Positions 34,269 to 45,658 of a DNA stretch of 64,000 nucleotides are shown here, piece by piece. The stretch lies in NCBI RefSeq assembly GCF_007655135.1, contig NC_045133.1, forward strand, positions 27,873,845 through 27,937,844, written 5' to 3'. This DNA comes from Punica granatum (taxonomy: Eukaryota > Streptophyta > Magnoliopsida > Myrtales > Lythraceae). The notes below the pieces were generated by a model. The model ran no database searches and had not been told where the DNA came from. It was given only the letters and a program-made list of their open reading frames with translations. The position numbers and the translations under genes are program-made. Within the stretch, counting starts at the first letter, position 1. Every line of letters starts with the position of its first letter.

Positions 34269-37200
34269 TATTGTGATGAAGGGCGTCGTGGTGGTTCCAC
34301 TCTTCCACTAGGGCTCACTGCTCTGTTCCTCAGCAGAGGCAGAGGGGATTGATTGAAGAGAGAGAAAGATGAAACAGAGGCGGGGAAAGAGAGAGTGAGA
34401 GTGAGTGAGAAGGGTTGAATGGAAGATGACGAGAAGCAGTTTTGTCTTTAGCAGGAGGAGTGTATCTGTGTAGTGACTGTGAGCTACTTTTTTATGTTCT
34501 TTTCTATTTTCTGATGGGAAGGCAAATAGGCTTTGATATATATACTCTAACAGGGAAAAAAAAAAAGAAATAGAAATTTGATGAAAAACGATTTCTAAAC
34601 GAGAGCATACATCCACACATTTTATAGCTGTGTGAGCTATTTTTAATAAGTAATAGGGGTCGTCAAGCGAAGTGAGACGGTATAGCAACATAGCGGTTAC
34701 GAGTTCAATTTTCATAATTGGGCTATCCGTGCTTTTTAATTAGATATTAAGACTTTTCTTTTATTATATTATGTTCACGAATCTCCTCGTAACAGAAAAA
34801 AAGAGGGATAAGGGAGAGACCATCGTAGTTACCCTAGAGGATGTAATTATGTGGGCCTAAACCTTATCGCGAAATGTTCGATTTAAATCATAACTACAAG
34901 AGTATGAACTCATCACCTCCACTCCAATGAAATTTCAAAGGAACACCATCAATTCGTAAGTCTATATTCAAAATACTACTATCGTAAGCGAGTTTGACAA
35001 TAAAATAAAAATTCCAGAAGAAATTTGATAAAAAAGTCGAGAAGTACGCAACCTCCTCTCTCAAGATAAAAAGAGTTTATTAAGATGAATTTTTTTAAAA
35101 AATAAAATATTTTTAACATATAATTTTCTACTCTAACCTAGATCGATTAGTTTATATAATATTAGAGTTTGCTAATTTTCCTAATAATAAATCTAAAAAT
35201 TTTCCTAATTTAAAATCTTACTCTCAACTATATGAATTGTAATTATATAATATTCAATGATTATTTAATGAATGTAGGTAAGATTTTGAATTACGGTGAT
35301 TTTCCGCATATCAATTAGAAGGATTTAACATTTTTTTCATAATATTGCGGAACTTTGTCCGATGCCGTGGATGGTTGTTGCTGGCACGGATGAGCTGTCC
35401 AACCACGTGTATATACGTGTCGGACCCTTTATGATTAGGTCTAACCTTAAGGAACGTTAACGAGGAGAGGAGAGGGAAAAAGGCACAAAAAATCATGAAA
35501 AAAAAAAAATACAGATTTTTATGCAATAAAAGGGCCCTCGTCTGCCATATTGGTGGTCATTTTTCACTTTGACCTTACCGAGACAAAAGAATCCATATCC
35601 AAATCTTGTAAAAGGGGAAGAGAATAAAGTGAAATACATTTCATGTCGTGGTGCTTTCTCGATAGGTACTCGATTCTCTTCGGCCGCAAGAAGAAAAATC
35701 TATATGATATCGGTTCGGTTCAACGGCCCCTTGAATACTCGAACTTCAATCTTGAGTGGTTTAACCGATTTCTTGGAATTACAAGTTCATGGATTCATGT
35801 TCTCAAACCATTTTTTAAGAAATGCAGGTGTAGTCGTATCAATAACATATCTCGTAAGCAATCATATGGTTTACTTTTATTCGTTGAAGCCTTCATAGAT
35901 TTTTTATAGGTCCCCATATGCCATATCAATCAATCAATGTTTTCTTGGCAAGAAATGGGCAACAGATTGGCAGATTCTGCTGCCATTAGAATTAGAAGCA
36001 AATTTAAATTTCTCGGATCTTCCATAAATGTCTGGGATGTTGAGTTGACATGCCTTGCACATGCCTTGCCCATTACCTTAATTCTCATCCGTTTGGGAGC
36101 ACAGTGACGGTTAAATAAATACTTAATTTATTGAATTTAAAACCGAAGCAGTGTTTGATAAAAATCTTTCAAAATCATGATTTAGATAAAATTTGCGATT
36201 TGAAACGTGATTTTCTCCAACAGCAGGTTAATAAGTGCTTATAAAAACTGATTACGATTATTCTCTATTTTAAGTATTCACTTTAATTTCAGCAGTTTCA
36301 AACTGTTACATCTCAAATACTTTTACTTATTCTAAGGTCAGCACTTTTTTTCAGTAATTATATTTCGAAACTTTTAATTCAGTAACAGCATTCCCAAATC
36401 AAGCCTCAATTGAATCTCAAAAAGGAACTTAGCTCTCGATTAAGAGGTCTCCCTTAGTGATCTATCGATCTTATCTCGTCTCGTAAAGTGAAATATCATT
36501 ATTTGAATTTTGATAATAAACAAATAAAATGGTGTTAATTATAAAAAAAAATCATAAATTCTTTTAATTGTAATAATTATATTAAATTTTCTTTTAACAC
36601 ATCACTACGAGATATGACCAAATTAAGATTTTATCTTCGATTTGAGAAACATGTGTGGTGTTTCCTCAATGGAAATGGATGGTGATGATGGGGGCATACA
36701 CATTACAGGGCACTTTGAAGCAGAGCCATGTGATGAGAATTGAACGTGGCCAGATCATGGTCAGAGCCAGAAGATTGCAATGCAATGCAGACGATGATAT
36801 TAGGGCCAAACTTTTATAATTTTTTTTTTAATATAAAGAAAGCAAGCTAAAATGGGACAGAGACATTTGTGTATTCTTTTTTAATTATTCCATGGGGCCA
36901 ACTTTTTGTGCCATTGTCTGATGGGTTCTTAAAGCCCGAATTAATGCCCCCACTCTAATCATGTAGTTATCATCAATCAATTAAAATCAATTTGCAATCC
37001 TTGCAGTGGTATTGATGGGCTAGGAAGAGAAAACTCTAATCATCTAAGATTCTAAGGTTTATTAGATAATTGTCCATAATGACGAACTCTCATTTGATAA
37101 TAAACGAGCATCGTGGAAAGTAAGAACTTTTTTCTGATAAATGAACGTATCTAATCCGAGACCGATTACTAACTGCACGAATCCGCAACAGGTCTAGTTC

Positions 37201-39903
37201 TTGACGGGATTATTTATTAAGATTATTAATTAATATCATGTTGGCCTTCTTTTTGACAAAATAGCCGTTCGGGTAAGTTTCTCATCTCTATTGATAGAAG
37301 CATAGCAGTGGCAATCTCGAAATAAGTGAACAAAGTGGACGGTAAATATGGTAGGGAGATCACATGGTGGGGGGCTTGGGGGGGGGAACAGTAGATAGGG
37401 ACGAGGTGAAATGAAAAATAACGGGGGGGGAAGAATCCGAGGGAGGCGCACGTGACCGGTGTCCCTAGAGATAGGACAATGATAAGGTGGCCTCGTTAGG
37501 GTTAAAACTTGGACCCACGCGCTACTATGGAGCGTGCCTCCCACTCTCCCAAACCATCGTACGGCTCAGTACTACGACGGTCGGGTAGGAGCCGCAACGC
37601 CTTTGAAATTGTTTTTCTTCGTTGTCTCTGTTTTTCATTTTTTTTTTATATATATAAATGATCCTATTTTTCTTTTTTCGCAGCTCTCCCAAGGACAGTC
37701 AGCTCGATCAAAGAAATTTATATAGGAAAAAAGATGAAAGAACATACAGATAAAAAAAATTGGGCCCGAATTCCTTCACTTCAACTAATTTATACTAATA
37801 TTATTTCTTAGAGACACAAAAATTTATATACTCTTCATAAAGAAAACATATAATTGATATATAATAAGATATTTCAGTTCTATAAACTCGCGTGCATTAA
37901 AAACATAAAATATATGCAAAAACATATAGGCTCTGGTCAAACATAAATTCACCATGTTTCTTCCTTTGTTCGTTTATTAACCTTATTACAAGTTTCGAAG
38001 ATTTTTCTTATCATGGCAAAGCCTCATTGGTCTCACGATTTTCTCTGACCTCTTTGAAGGCTCTTTTAACTTTGGCATGGCAATTAAAAGCTGTTCTCCA
38101 GTTTTCCAAAAAGCTGTTTTCCAAGTCAGCTAGTTATCCGACACGAACCGTCGATTTGCGAGTGGGCGTGAATGCTGCCCGAAATGAAAACCCCTCGTCA
38201 GCTGCAATTCGTGCTCACACGCGCATAACATAGTGAAGCGGGACCGAACCGAGCCTGTTGAGCGCGTGAGCTAGAGAGAGTGCTTGGAGGTAATGCTCCG
38301 CTGCGGTCGTGAGCATCGAAATTCAGTTTATACGTGGTGACGTGGCGTGCAGCAATTGGTGGTAAGAGCATTGCTAATGCTAGCCCCATTTTGGGTCCTA
38401 ATTTTGGCCCCACTGGTGCCACATAGGCGCCACATAAATCAATGCTTTTTGAAATTGTGACTCGTCTTTCCAATGGAAGGAGATGGACTGTGGTCTCACA
38501 TGACAGAAATGTATATCGATTCGTTTGCCTTCTTTCTTTCTCTTTGAACGCATATCAAATTTTTACTGATACAAGAAAAAGGGAATTGATTCCTTTAAAT
38601 TAGGACGGATCTCAATTTGCTCAAACTCTCCGAAAGATAAAAAGAAAAAGAAGGGACTATTTTACATTTAGTGAATCCCACCTAGAAATAGAATTGAGAC
38701 TCTCTCCCCCATCTCATTGGAGATGACGAAACTGAGAGAGAGGAGCGGCAGCAGCTTAGCTTAGCAGGGAGCAGTGGGCTTTGTTATAGGTCAGTTCAGG
38801 GTGTAATGATGAAGTGAATAATGAAAGGAGGGTCAAGCGGTCGGTCAAGGGGGACCTGAATGAATTGAATGGGGTTGCAATGGGATTTGACACTGTGGGA
38901 TGTGCCTATGCATCTTTTCTTTTGGGCTTCTAGCACAAGCTGACAAAAAAAAAAAGCAATAAAAAAGCATCCTTAAAAGCGGGGTTTAGACTTTTGGCAG
39001 AAAGAAATTAATTTGGTCCTAATTTAATTGATTCTTAAAAGTCTTCTCGTGGACCGTACTCTTTTATTTTTCATTATATTAGATATTGAGATTCCTTTAT
39101 AAAAAAAAAAATGGTATACATGCCAATGAAGAAGTAATGTTTTTTGAAGAGCTCTTGACGCACGAGTACGGCTCAAGGTCTGTTGTGCTTTATTCTAGTG
39201 TCAAGGTTTGGCCATATCAAATAGCAGAGATCTACATGGTGAGGACTCTTCTCTTGATTCTATCGGGGTTCATGCGAGACGATGAGAAGTTTTGATTAGA
39301 ATTCTAGAAGGTTGCTACATTCGTATTTGCAAATAATTGCTTGATGCATATTCCATCTTTAAATTTCCCTACGTAGTGTGCCAAAGAGACTCGGATTATT
39401 CTCATCTTATAATTTCTGTTCACTCGAACCTTTTGTCATGTATTCTTTTTAATAATAAATGAATCATCATTACTTTTGGGAAAGGAAAAAGTTGGTACGA
39501 CAATGTTAGATAAGAGCATATATATTGTTACTGGATTAACTTTTTCCAACCAATAATAGGTCACCAACTATGTTAAAACTATGTAGCATCCGATGAAGGA
39601 TTGGGAGCTAGAGGGGTGGGGCTTCGGAGAATCGACGTCCTTTCTCTCTCCTCAGGACATCTACCGGGAACGGGGTAGAGATTCAGTTGGTCAGTGATGG
39701 ACCGAGCTCGGTTAACTTGGGCCAGGACTCGACCAACCTCGCACATGACATGGCACATAAGACGACCTCACTTGAGGCCGACCTCACCAGCCTCATTAGT
39801 TTGGACTAAGAGATGATGATGGCGGGCCCATTTCAGATGATGCAATGCATTAGATATCCTGGGGTAACCACGGTCTTTTGTGGACGGTTCGTGCTTAAAC
39901 GCG
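34269..39903. other. Gene-poor AT-rich region, 5.6 kb
   Basis: No intact gene was recognised. Contents: GA-rich leader-like DNA to about 34450; tRNA-box-like pieces near 34650-34740; A- and T-rich sequence at 35000-35330; an unrecognised open stretch at 35569-35909; G-runs at 37367-37430; and a GC-richer transposon-like stretch near 39600-39850. A piece at about 34871-34885 shares CGAAATGTTCGATTT with the SINE-like element near 44900. Confidence 0.45.
35569..35909 (+). other. Open stretch of unknown origin, possible gene remnant
   Basis: Two overlapping frames are open here (35569-35898 and 35643-35909), which is unusual for such AT-rich DNA. The translations show no domain I can name. A decayed coding fragment, or organelle DNA inserted in the nucleus, are both possible; neither is shown. 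Confidence 0.25.
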
Positions 39904-40481
39904 TTTGAATGACAAAACCAAGCATTTACGATTTATGGCTGCTAACAGATATTCGATTACGATGACGTCATGCAGTAGATCGATATGCGAATCTAATCAC
40001 CTGCATTATACCCATCAGGGAGAAGAATAACGTAGGAGTAATTTGTGGAGAGCTATGGAATAAGATATCTCTTTGGGCCTTGAAAACTGATGGAATAGAT
40101 GGAAAATGGATTTTACGAGATATATCAAATAGTATTAATACCTTGTTTCTTTGGATAACTTTGTAGCTGGTGGTCCGTCAAGATGAAGACTCTTTGGAAT
40201 GGATCGATTGATATAACGATGATACGGGTCCTGTTGGCAATTTCGATCGCGTTGCTGTACGGCTGATCAGAAACTATTATCGAGCAGTTTAGCTTCCTTA
40301 CGCGACATTCTTAACTCATGATTCCAGCCGGCCCATTATGTTTATGAATAATACAAAAGTGCTAAACTTCCCTGATTGAACCATTTACATTGAGAGCCCA
40401 AATCATTTCATTGGGTTGTGATGACACCACATTGAAAGACACCGGTGGGCTTTCCGATAAGTCCAGCTTGGGACTTGATCC
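39904..40481 (+). repeat. Dispersed repeat, copy A (578 bp)
   Basis: Shares most of its length with 44263-44776. Common blocks include TTTGAATGACAAAA, AAGCATTTACGATTTA, CATCAGGGAGAAGAATAA, CGGCTGATCAGAAA, and CATTGAGAGCCCAA near the right end. Substitutions and small indels separate the copies. No coding frame was recognised, so an old transposable element or segmental copy is inferred. Confidence 0.85.
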
Positions 40482-41600
40482 ATCTTTGAAGTTTATTTAT
40501 CTCTATGATACAATACAATATAAAATAAAAATCGAAACAAAATTTAGCAACGGGTCACGTAAGACGAAGCAAGCCTCTGACCTTCTAAATCCCTACGAAT
40601 AAAGGTGTGAGTAACTGTTTCACCTTTAATGTTGCGCTCGTTGAAGGATACAAGCCAGATATATATGGAATGGATAGACTTCGGTCGGGGGTGCCGGAGG
40701 ATCCTGATGGATTACAGCTCGTCAGAACTGAGATACTGGTGTCTTCCAATGCGAACTGCCTGCAACTGGTTTGTGATTCCCTGTCATTGTATTGTTGCAA
40801 GTTTAACGACCCGATTCAGCGTCGTCAGGCTGATCAGCCTCGATCCCTGTATAAGGTGTCTTTCATGCAAAGAACAACCACCAAAATGATAGAGGCCACG
40901 AGCATGGGAATCGGGGCCAAAGAACCGCGGCACCAGAGACAGTGCGAAGTAGAATGTCCGGTGCCCCACCTCCGAGAGAGTGAATCCTTGTTCGACCGCT
41001 TTCGTCATGACTCATTCTGAATTCGACCGCTGGGCATGGTGATGAGGATATATTGGCGCGGACCAGAGTTCCCGCGCCTCCCTGGAGGCAGAAAAAGGCC
41101 ACCGGCGCAAAGAAGAGAACGCTCACGCATTTGATGGCAACTATGGTTGTGCTGGTGTCGCCGTAGACCACCCAGTTTGTGAAGATGCATCCATTGATGA
41201 GGAATCCGATCGCAGGAAACAGTGACTAAGGAGTACGACCCGAGTGAAGTTGTGCTAGGACGCGTTATGTATATGCAGAGTAAGAATATATAGATGATAT
41301 AGACCCGAAGACGAGAACAAACCCGGCGGGAAACCCATAGAAGATCCAGGTACTCCTTGCTCCATCCCATCTTCCACCTCGGCTTCCTATGTCACTGCTG
41401 CTGCAATATTTGCAATGGCCAATGGTTGATATGTGTTGTACGTTGAATTTATATTCTTCTATCAACACGCGCACACACGTGAAATTCAAATACTATAAGC
41501 AGATTAACAAAGCATGGAAGAATCTTCCTGTCAATCGTCAGACATCGATGGTCATGGCAGGTTTGAGGACTGAGATTGTCTAAAGCAACCTTAATTTGCA
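40482..41600. other. Decayed coding-like region of unknown family
   Basis: Minus-strand frames between about 41370 and 40863 read as hydrophobic protein-like sequence: one has IFYGFPAGFVLVFGSI, another PAIGFLINGCIFTNW continuing to VVYGDTSTTIVAIKCVSVLF. They shift frame relative to one another, as in a broken gene for a membrane protein. No family was recognised. No intact start-to-stop gene is present. It lies beside repeat copy A. Confidence 0.35.
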
Positions 41601-42110
41601 TATGTCTTTGTCACCATCCTCAATTATTTTTTCGGTTCAGTTTTATCCTCAAATTTAAAGTAAATGTTCAACTTAATCCTCCAGTCAATAATTCCTGTTC
41701 ACTTCTTGCTGATTGATGCAGGGCACCTTCGCCGATTAGACTAATAGCTAGTGTGAAGTAGTGCGGAGCAAAATCTCAAATGTCCTTCGCCTCAATAACG
41801 TGATGATAAAAAATCAATAGAATTTGTTGGCTTGCTCACGCCCGCATCCATGGCTAGATAATGGTAAAAGAGAAAAATGTTTTACCACATGCGACTTTAA
41901 ATTTACTTAATTAGTTAGCAGCTTTCATCTTCCCCAAACTAAATGAAGCTTTTTTATGTTTTAAATAGATAGTGTGCAATAGTACATACCAATTGCATAT
42001 GAGGCTAGCTAGCTCAGAAAGCAACCGACCTATTTTACGGACTCTCTATCGATAATGACCAAAATGGCCTCATTAAGGATAGCTGCATTATTACCACCCC
42101 AAAAAAAAAA

Positions 42111-42148
<38 letters not shown>

Positions 42149-43333
42149 AAGGATAGCTGCATGGGAGCATTAATTTTAACGTACAATGATGATTATTACC
42201 ATCAATCATGCATGTAATCAGAGACAAACTTAACAATAATCATGTCCTCATGATGGAGTCTGATCGTGTCTTGTACTAATGTACACGCTCCTCTTAACAT
42301 CCATAGCCGAGGTCAAGTCATCAGACTGTTGCATATATCTTTGCCATCTTCTGCAACATACATATATATATATGTATTCATGATCAGGCAGGACGATATG
42401 TAAAAGAAAATAGAAGTTAAAATGGTAAGAAAAGAGAGTGTGGACAGAAACATAAATAGATAGAATAGAGCACCAAGCACGCAGGCAGGCGGGCGCCAGC
42501 CCCCTTCATTTATAAATATAAATAAATATATAATATATACACACACATATATATATATATATATTATAAATTTGATTTGATTACAAACGATTCCACGAGA
42601 GATGGATCGAAAACTCCATTTCTCTCATTTGTATATATATTTATTATGTATATTATTATTATCTATATAAATGAAATAATGGCAGGTCACAAGGACGTGG
42701 CGTTTGAAAATTCTATAATGCATTCCGTTTCTGGGTTGTTTTAACAAACATCCTAAAAAATATTTAGTGCGAGAATATCGTAAGCATAAATAAAGACGTG
42801 CATTTTATTTTATATGGTTCTAGAACTCCATGGATGTATTGTCGTCTCATATACAGATTCGGAGGCGGCCAAGGCGACACTCTAATGAACATAATATGCA
42901 GTAGAAAGAACGGGCGCATGGGTGACGGGATTTATTACGGGAATAATTATGAGATCCTCATATTCCAAGATTAGCAGAATCATATTTTGTATATTATCGT
43001 AGCTAGCTTAATTAGATGATTGTATAATAGGCAATTAGAAATCTTAGCAGCCTTTCCTATTTTTCTTTCCTGGCATTCCACTATATGTATCGGTTATCAG
43101 TGATCAATATAACCTGCTTACAAGATTCCTCTTTTCACAACTAATGATAAACCAAGAATTGACTCAAAATCTCTTGCATAAATTCATGCATATATATATA
43201 TGAATGTATATGCATGTACTATACACGCACATTAATTTGACAATCGTTTGATATCTTTTGACTCGCGATTCGCTTGCTCGGGCCGCGCACGGTCCTTAAT
43301 CTGTACAGCGCTAACAAGTCGACTGCACTTTTA
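41601..43333. other. AT-rich intergenic region, 1.7 kb
   Basis: No gene was recognised. It carries a (GA)n tract at 42116-42144 next to a run of 14 A, and a mixed AC/AT repeat at 42535-42566. The rest is AT-rich spacer with many TATATA runs. Confidence 0.5.
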
Positions 43334-44115
43334 GTCTAGTTCTAGGACGACTTCCCCGGGAACGAGTCTACTGTGATCTTTAGCTTCGTGAGAGTCTCTC
43401 ACCTGCGAGATTTGGAATTAATGTATTGCAAGACGAGAGGAATGTGCAGCTGCGTATAGAGACCCATTCAGAGCTAATTCCATTATGTATATATAAGCAA
43501 GCGATGCAGCTTCTTCCCCCTTCGATAGAAGAGATCGAGGGGAGACAAAAGAGAATCGCATTAATTACGTACATTCTTTTTAGGTCACCACTCCGAGAAT
43601 AAGAATTTTCAAGTTTCTTCTACGACAGCAGGAATACAATCCTCACGGCTTTGAGGTACGTTACGTACTACCCGAATTCAAAGGGTCATATATATAATGG
43701 CCAACGTCGACCCTGACCTCTCCCCAACCCCGAGAAATTTATGCCTATTCTCTTGAGTCTCCGGTGCACCACCAAATACCAGTAGTATATATCCAATAAG
43801 GCATCAAACCTTAGCTCCCTTTTTAGTTTAGTAGCCAGTTCACTGTCTGCCGATGACATCGTAAAGCTTTTTAACATAGGGGGAAGGGGCGGACAGAGTT
43901 TCGACCCCCTCAAACCACAATGTTCAAAATCAAGATAATGTACTTCATGATAAAGCTTCTACCACTATATCAAAACGGCTATGTTTATAATTGGAGGGGG
44001 TTTAAGTTTAACAACTTCGTTAGCATTCAAACTCATGCTCAGCACAGCACCTGATGATATGGAACACGCGAGTGGAATAAAATAATTATAGCAGTACCAA
44101 AACAGATCTTCTACC
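43334..44115 (-). pseudogene. Partial decayed copy of the RTN4IP1-like oxidoreductase gene
   Basis: Three blocks match the 3' part of the neighbouring gene at 45659-46541, in the same order and orientation. Block 1, 43334-43480, matches the last exon (shared ACGACTT.CCGGGAAC, TTTAGCTTCGTGAG, GGAATGTGCAGCT). Block 2, about 43495-43560, weakly matches the exon at 45939-46047. Block 3, about 43625-43870, matches the exon at 46192-46311 (shared GGGTCATATA, ATTTATGCCTATTCTCT, GGCATCAAACC). Intron sequence matches as well, up to the CAGATCTT.CACCT donor region near 44105, so this is a DNA-level copy rather than a retrocopy. It has frameshifts and no open frame. Confidence 0.8.
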
Positions 44116-44262
44116 TAAAGGTGCCATGTAAAATATGGGTTCCCCTCCGGACTCACAGAAGAGAAGAGATCGCTAAAGCCCCGTGGAGGGGTAGCTGGTG
44201 GCCGGATTCTGGCGGGATTCCCAGTCTCCCTCCCATCGGTTTTTGTTTTTTTTTTTCCTTGT
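44116..44262. other. Spacer between pseudogene and repeat copy B
   Basis: About 150 bp, GC-richer on the left and ending in a T-run. No feature was recognised. Confidence 0.4.
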
Positions 44263-44776
44263 TTTGAATGACAAAAAACCAAGCATTTACGATTTACGGC
44301 TGCTAACGGATATTTGGTTCTGATGACCTCGTGCAGTAGATATGCAAATCTAGTCACCTGTATTATCCATCAGGGAGAAGAATAAGACACCTGTTTGGCC
44401 TTTGAAGCTGATAGAATAGACTGGAAATTAAATTGAACTTCGAGATATCCAATAGTATTAGTAGCATCTTTCCTTGGATGACTTTAGTAGCCGTTCTGCA
44501 ATGATGAAGATGGTCTGGAATGGGATCAACTCATTAACGATACGGATCCTATTGGGTTTATTTATTTATTTTTTATCGCATTGCATCCGGCTGATCAGAA
44601 ATTATCGAGCAAATGCATCCTTACGCAACATTCTTTTAACTCCATGAGCGCCCAGCCAGCCCATTATATATGCATGTTTACGCGTTCAACAAAAGTTCAA
44701 CTTCCCTGACATTGAGAGCCCAATCATTGAAAGTGGCCGGTAGGCTTCTTCAGAAGCCCAGCTGGAGACTGGGTCC
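44263..44776 (+). repeat. Dispersed repeat, copy B (514 bp)
   Basis: Second copy of the repeat at 39904-40481, in the same orientation. It begins at TTTGAATGACAAAA and ends near a GGGTCC motif, with several deletions relative to copy A. It starts 147 bp after the pseudogene fragment. Confidence 0.85.
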
Positions 44777-44819
44777 ACTGTTCGAGTTTGACAAATATAT
44801 AATAGTATATTTAACCTAT

Positions 44820-44971
44820 ATAGTGACCTCATTTGTTAAATGAGCCGGTAGGCCCGTATAATTCCTCTTATACCTCATTGGAATGGCTGAAATCGAACAT
44901 TTCGTGACGGGATTCGAACCTATATAATTTATGCCTAGGTCAGAGTTGCTACGCCGACCGCTCCAACCCCT
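44820..44971 (-). mobile_element. Possible tRNA-derived SINE
   Basis: On the minus strand GGGGTTGGAGCGGTCGGCGTAGC is followed about 40 bases later by AGGTTCGAATCCCG, an almost perfect RNA polymerase III box B. The downstream part contains AAATCGAACATTTCG-like sequence that recurs near 34871. Neither a clear tail nor flanking repeats were found. The element lies between repeat copy B and the oxidoreductase gene. Confidence 0.45.
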
Positions 44972-45658
44972 TTTACTCATAAAAACAAAAAATTCAATTT
45001 TATACGGTTCCATAAACAATGCCCCATGGAAGAGGAAGCTGGATATTCTCCTCCCTAACATTAGATAAGGATATATAATAATACAAACCCGAAAATTAGA
45101 GAGAAAAAGCCCTTCGAGCAAAAAAAAGAAAAAAAAAAAAAGAAGAAGAAAGAGAGAGAAAAAGAAAAAGCCAACAAATCTTATGACCGAGAAAGATCAT
45201 AAGTTTTAAAATCTGAACTGAACAATATCACTGCAATATATAATACTCCCTTTCTCTTTTTTCTGTGTGAACTGGTATCCAAAAGTCCAATTGAACCTTA
45301 TTATTCCCTTTCTCTCATATAAACTGCTTCTTTCCCCTCCCTTTTCTCATTATCCAAAGATAGTAGGGAATAAAAAGGTTGGCCTTCATTCAATTGTGAC
45401 CATATAGATTTGGCGTATGTTCTCAGATTCCAGGTTCATTTATCGGATAGATCTACAAATTCTCAATCAGTACAAGAAACAATTCAAGTAAACGCACTTT
45501 CCTATTTACAGAATTCTTGGCACTTATTATCTGGAAAGAGCCTTTGCATTGCATTTTCGCTCTCCCAACAGAAGTTCAAGGAACCGCTAAGAAAATTTCA
45601 CTCAAGGACATCAGAATAACACACTATCTTGCATTCTCTGTAAGAGGGTCGAGCTCCT
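44972..45658. other. Spacer at the 3' end of the oxidoreductase gene
   Basis: About 0.7 kb, A-rich, with an AAG/GA-rich stretch near 45121-45170. The right part is probably the 3' untranslated region of the minus-strand gene. No gene was recognised. Confidence 0.5.
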
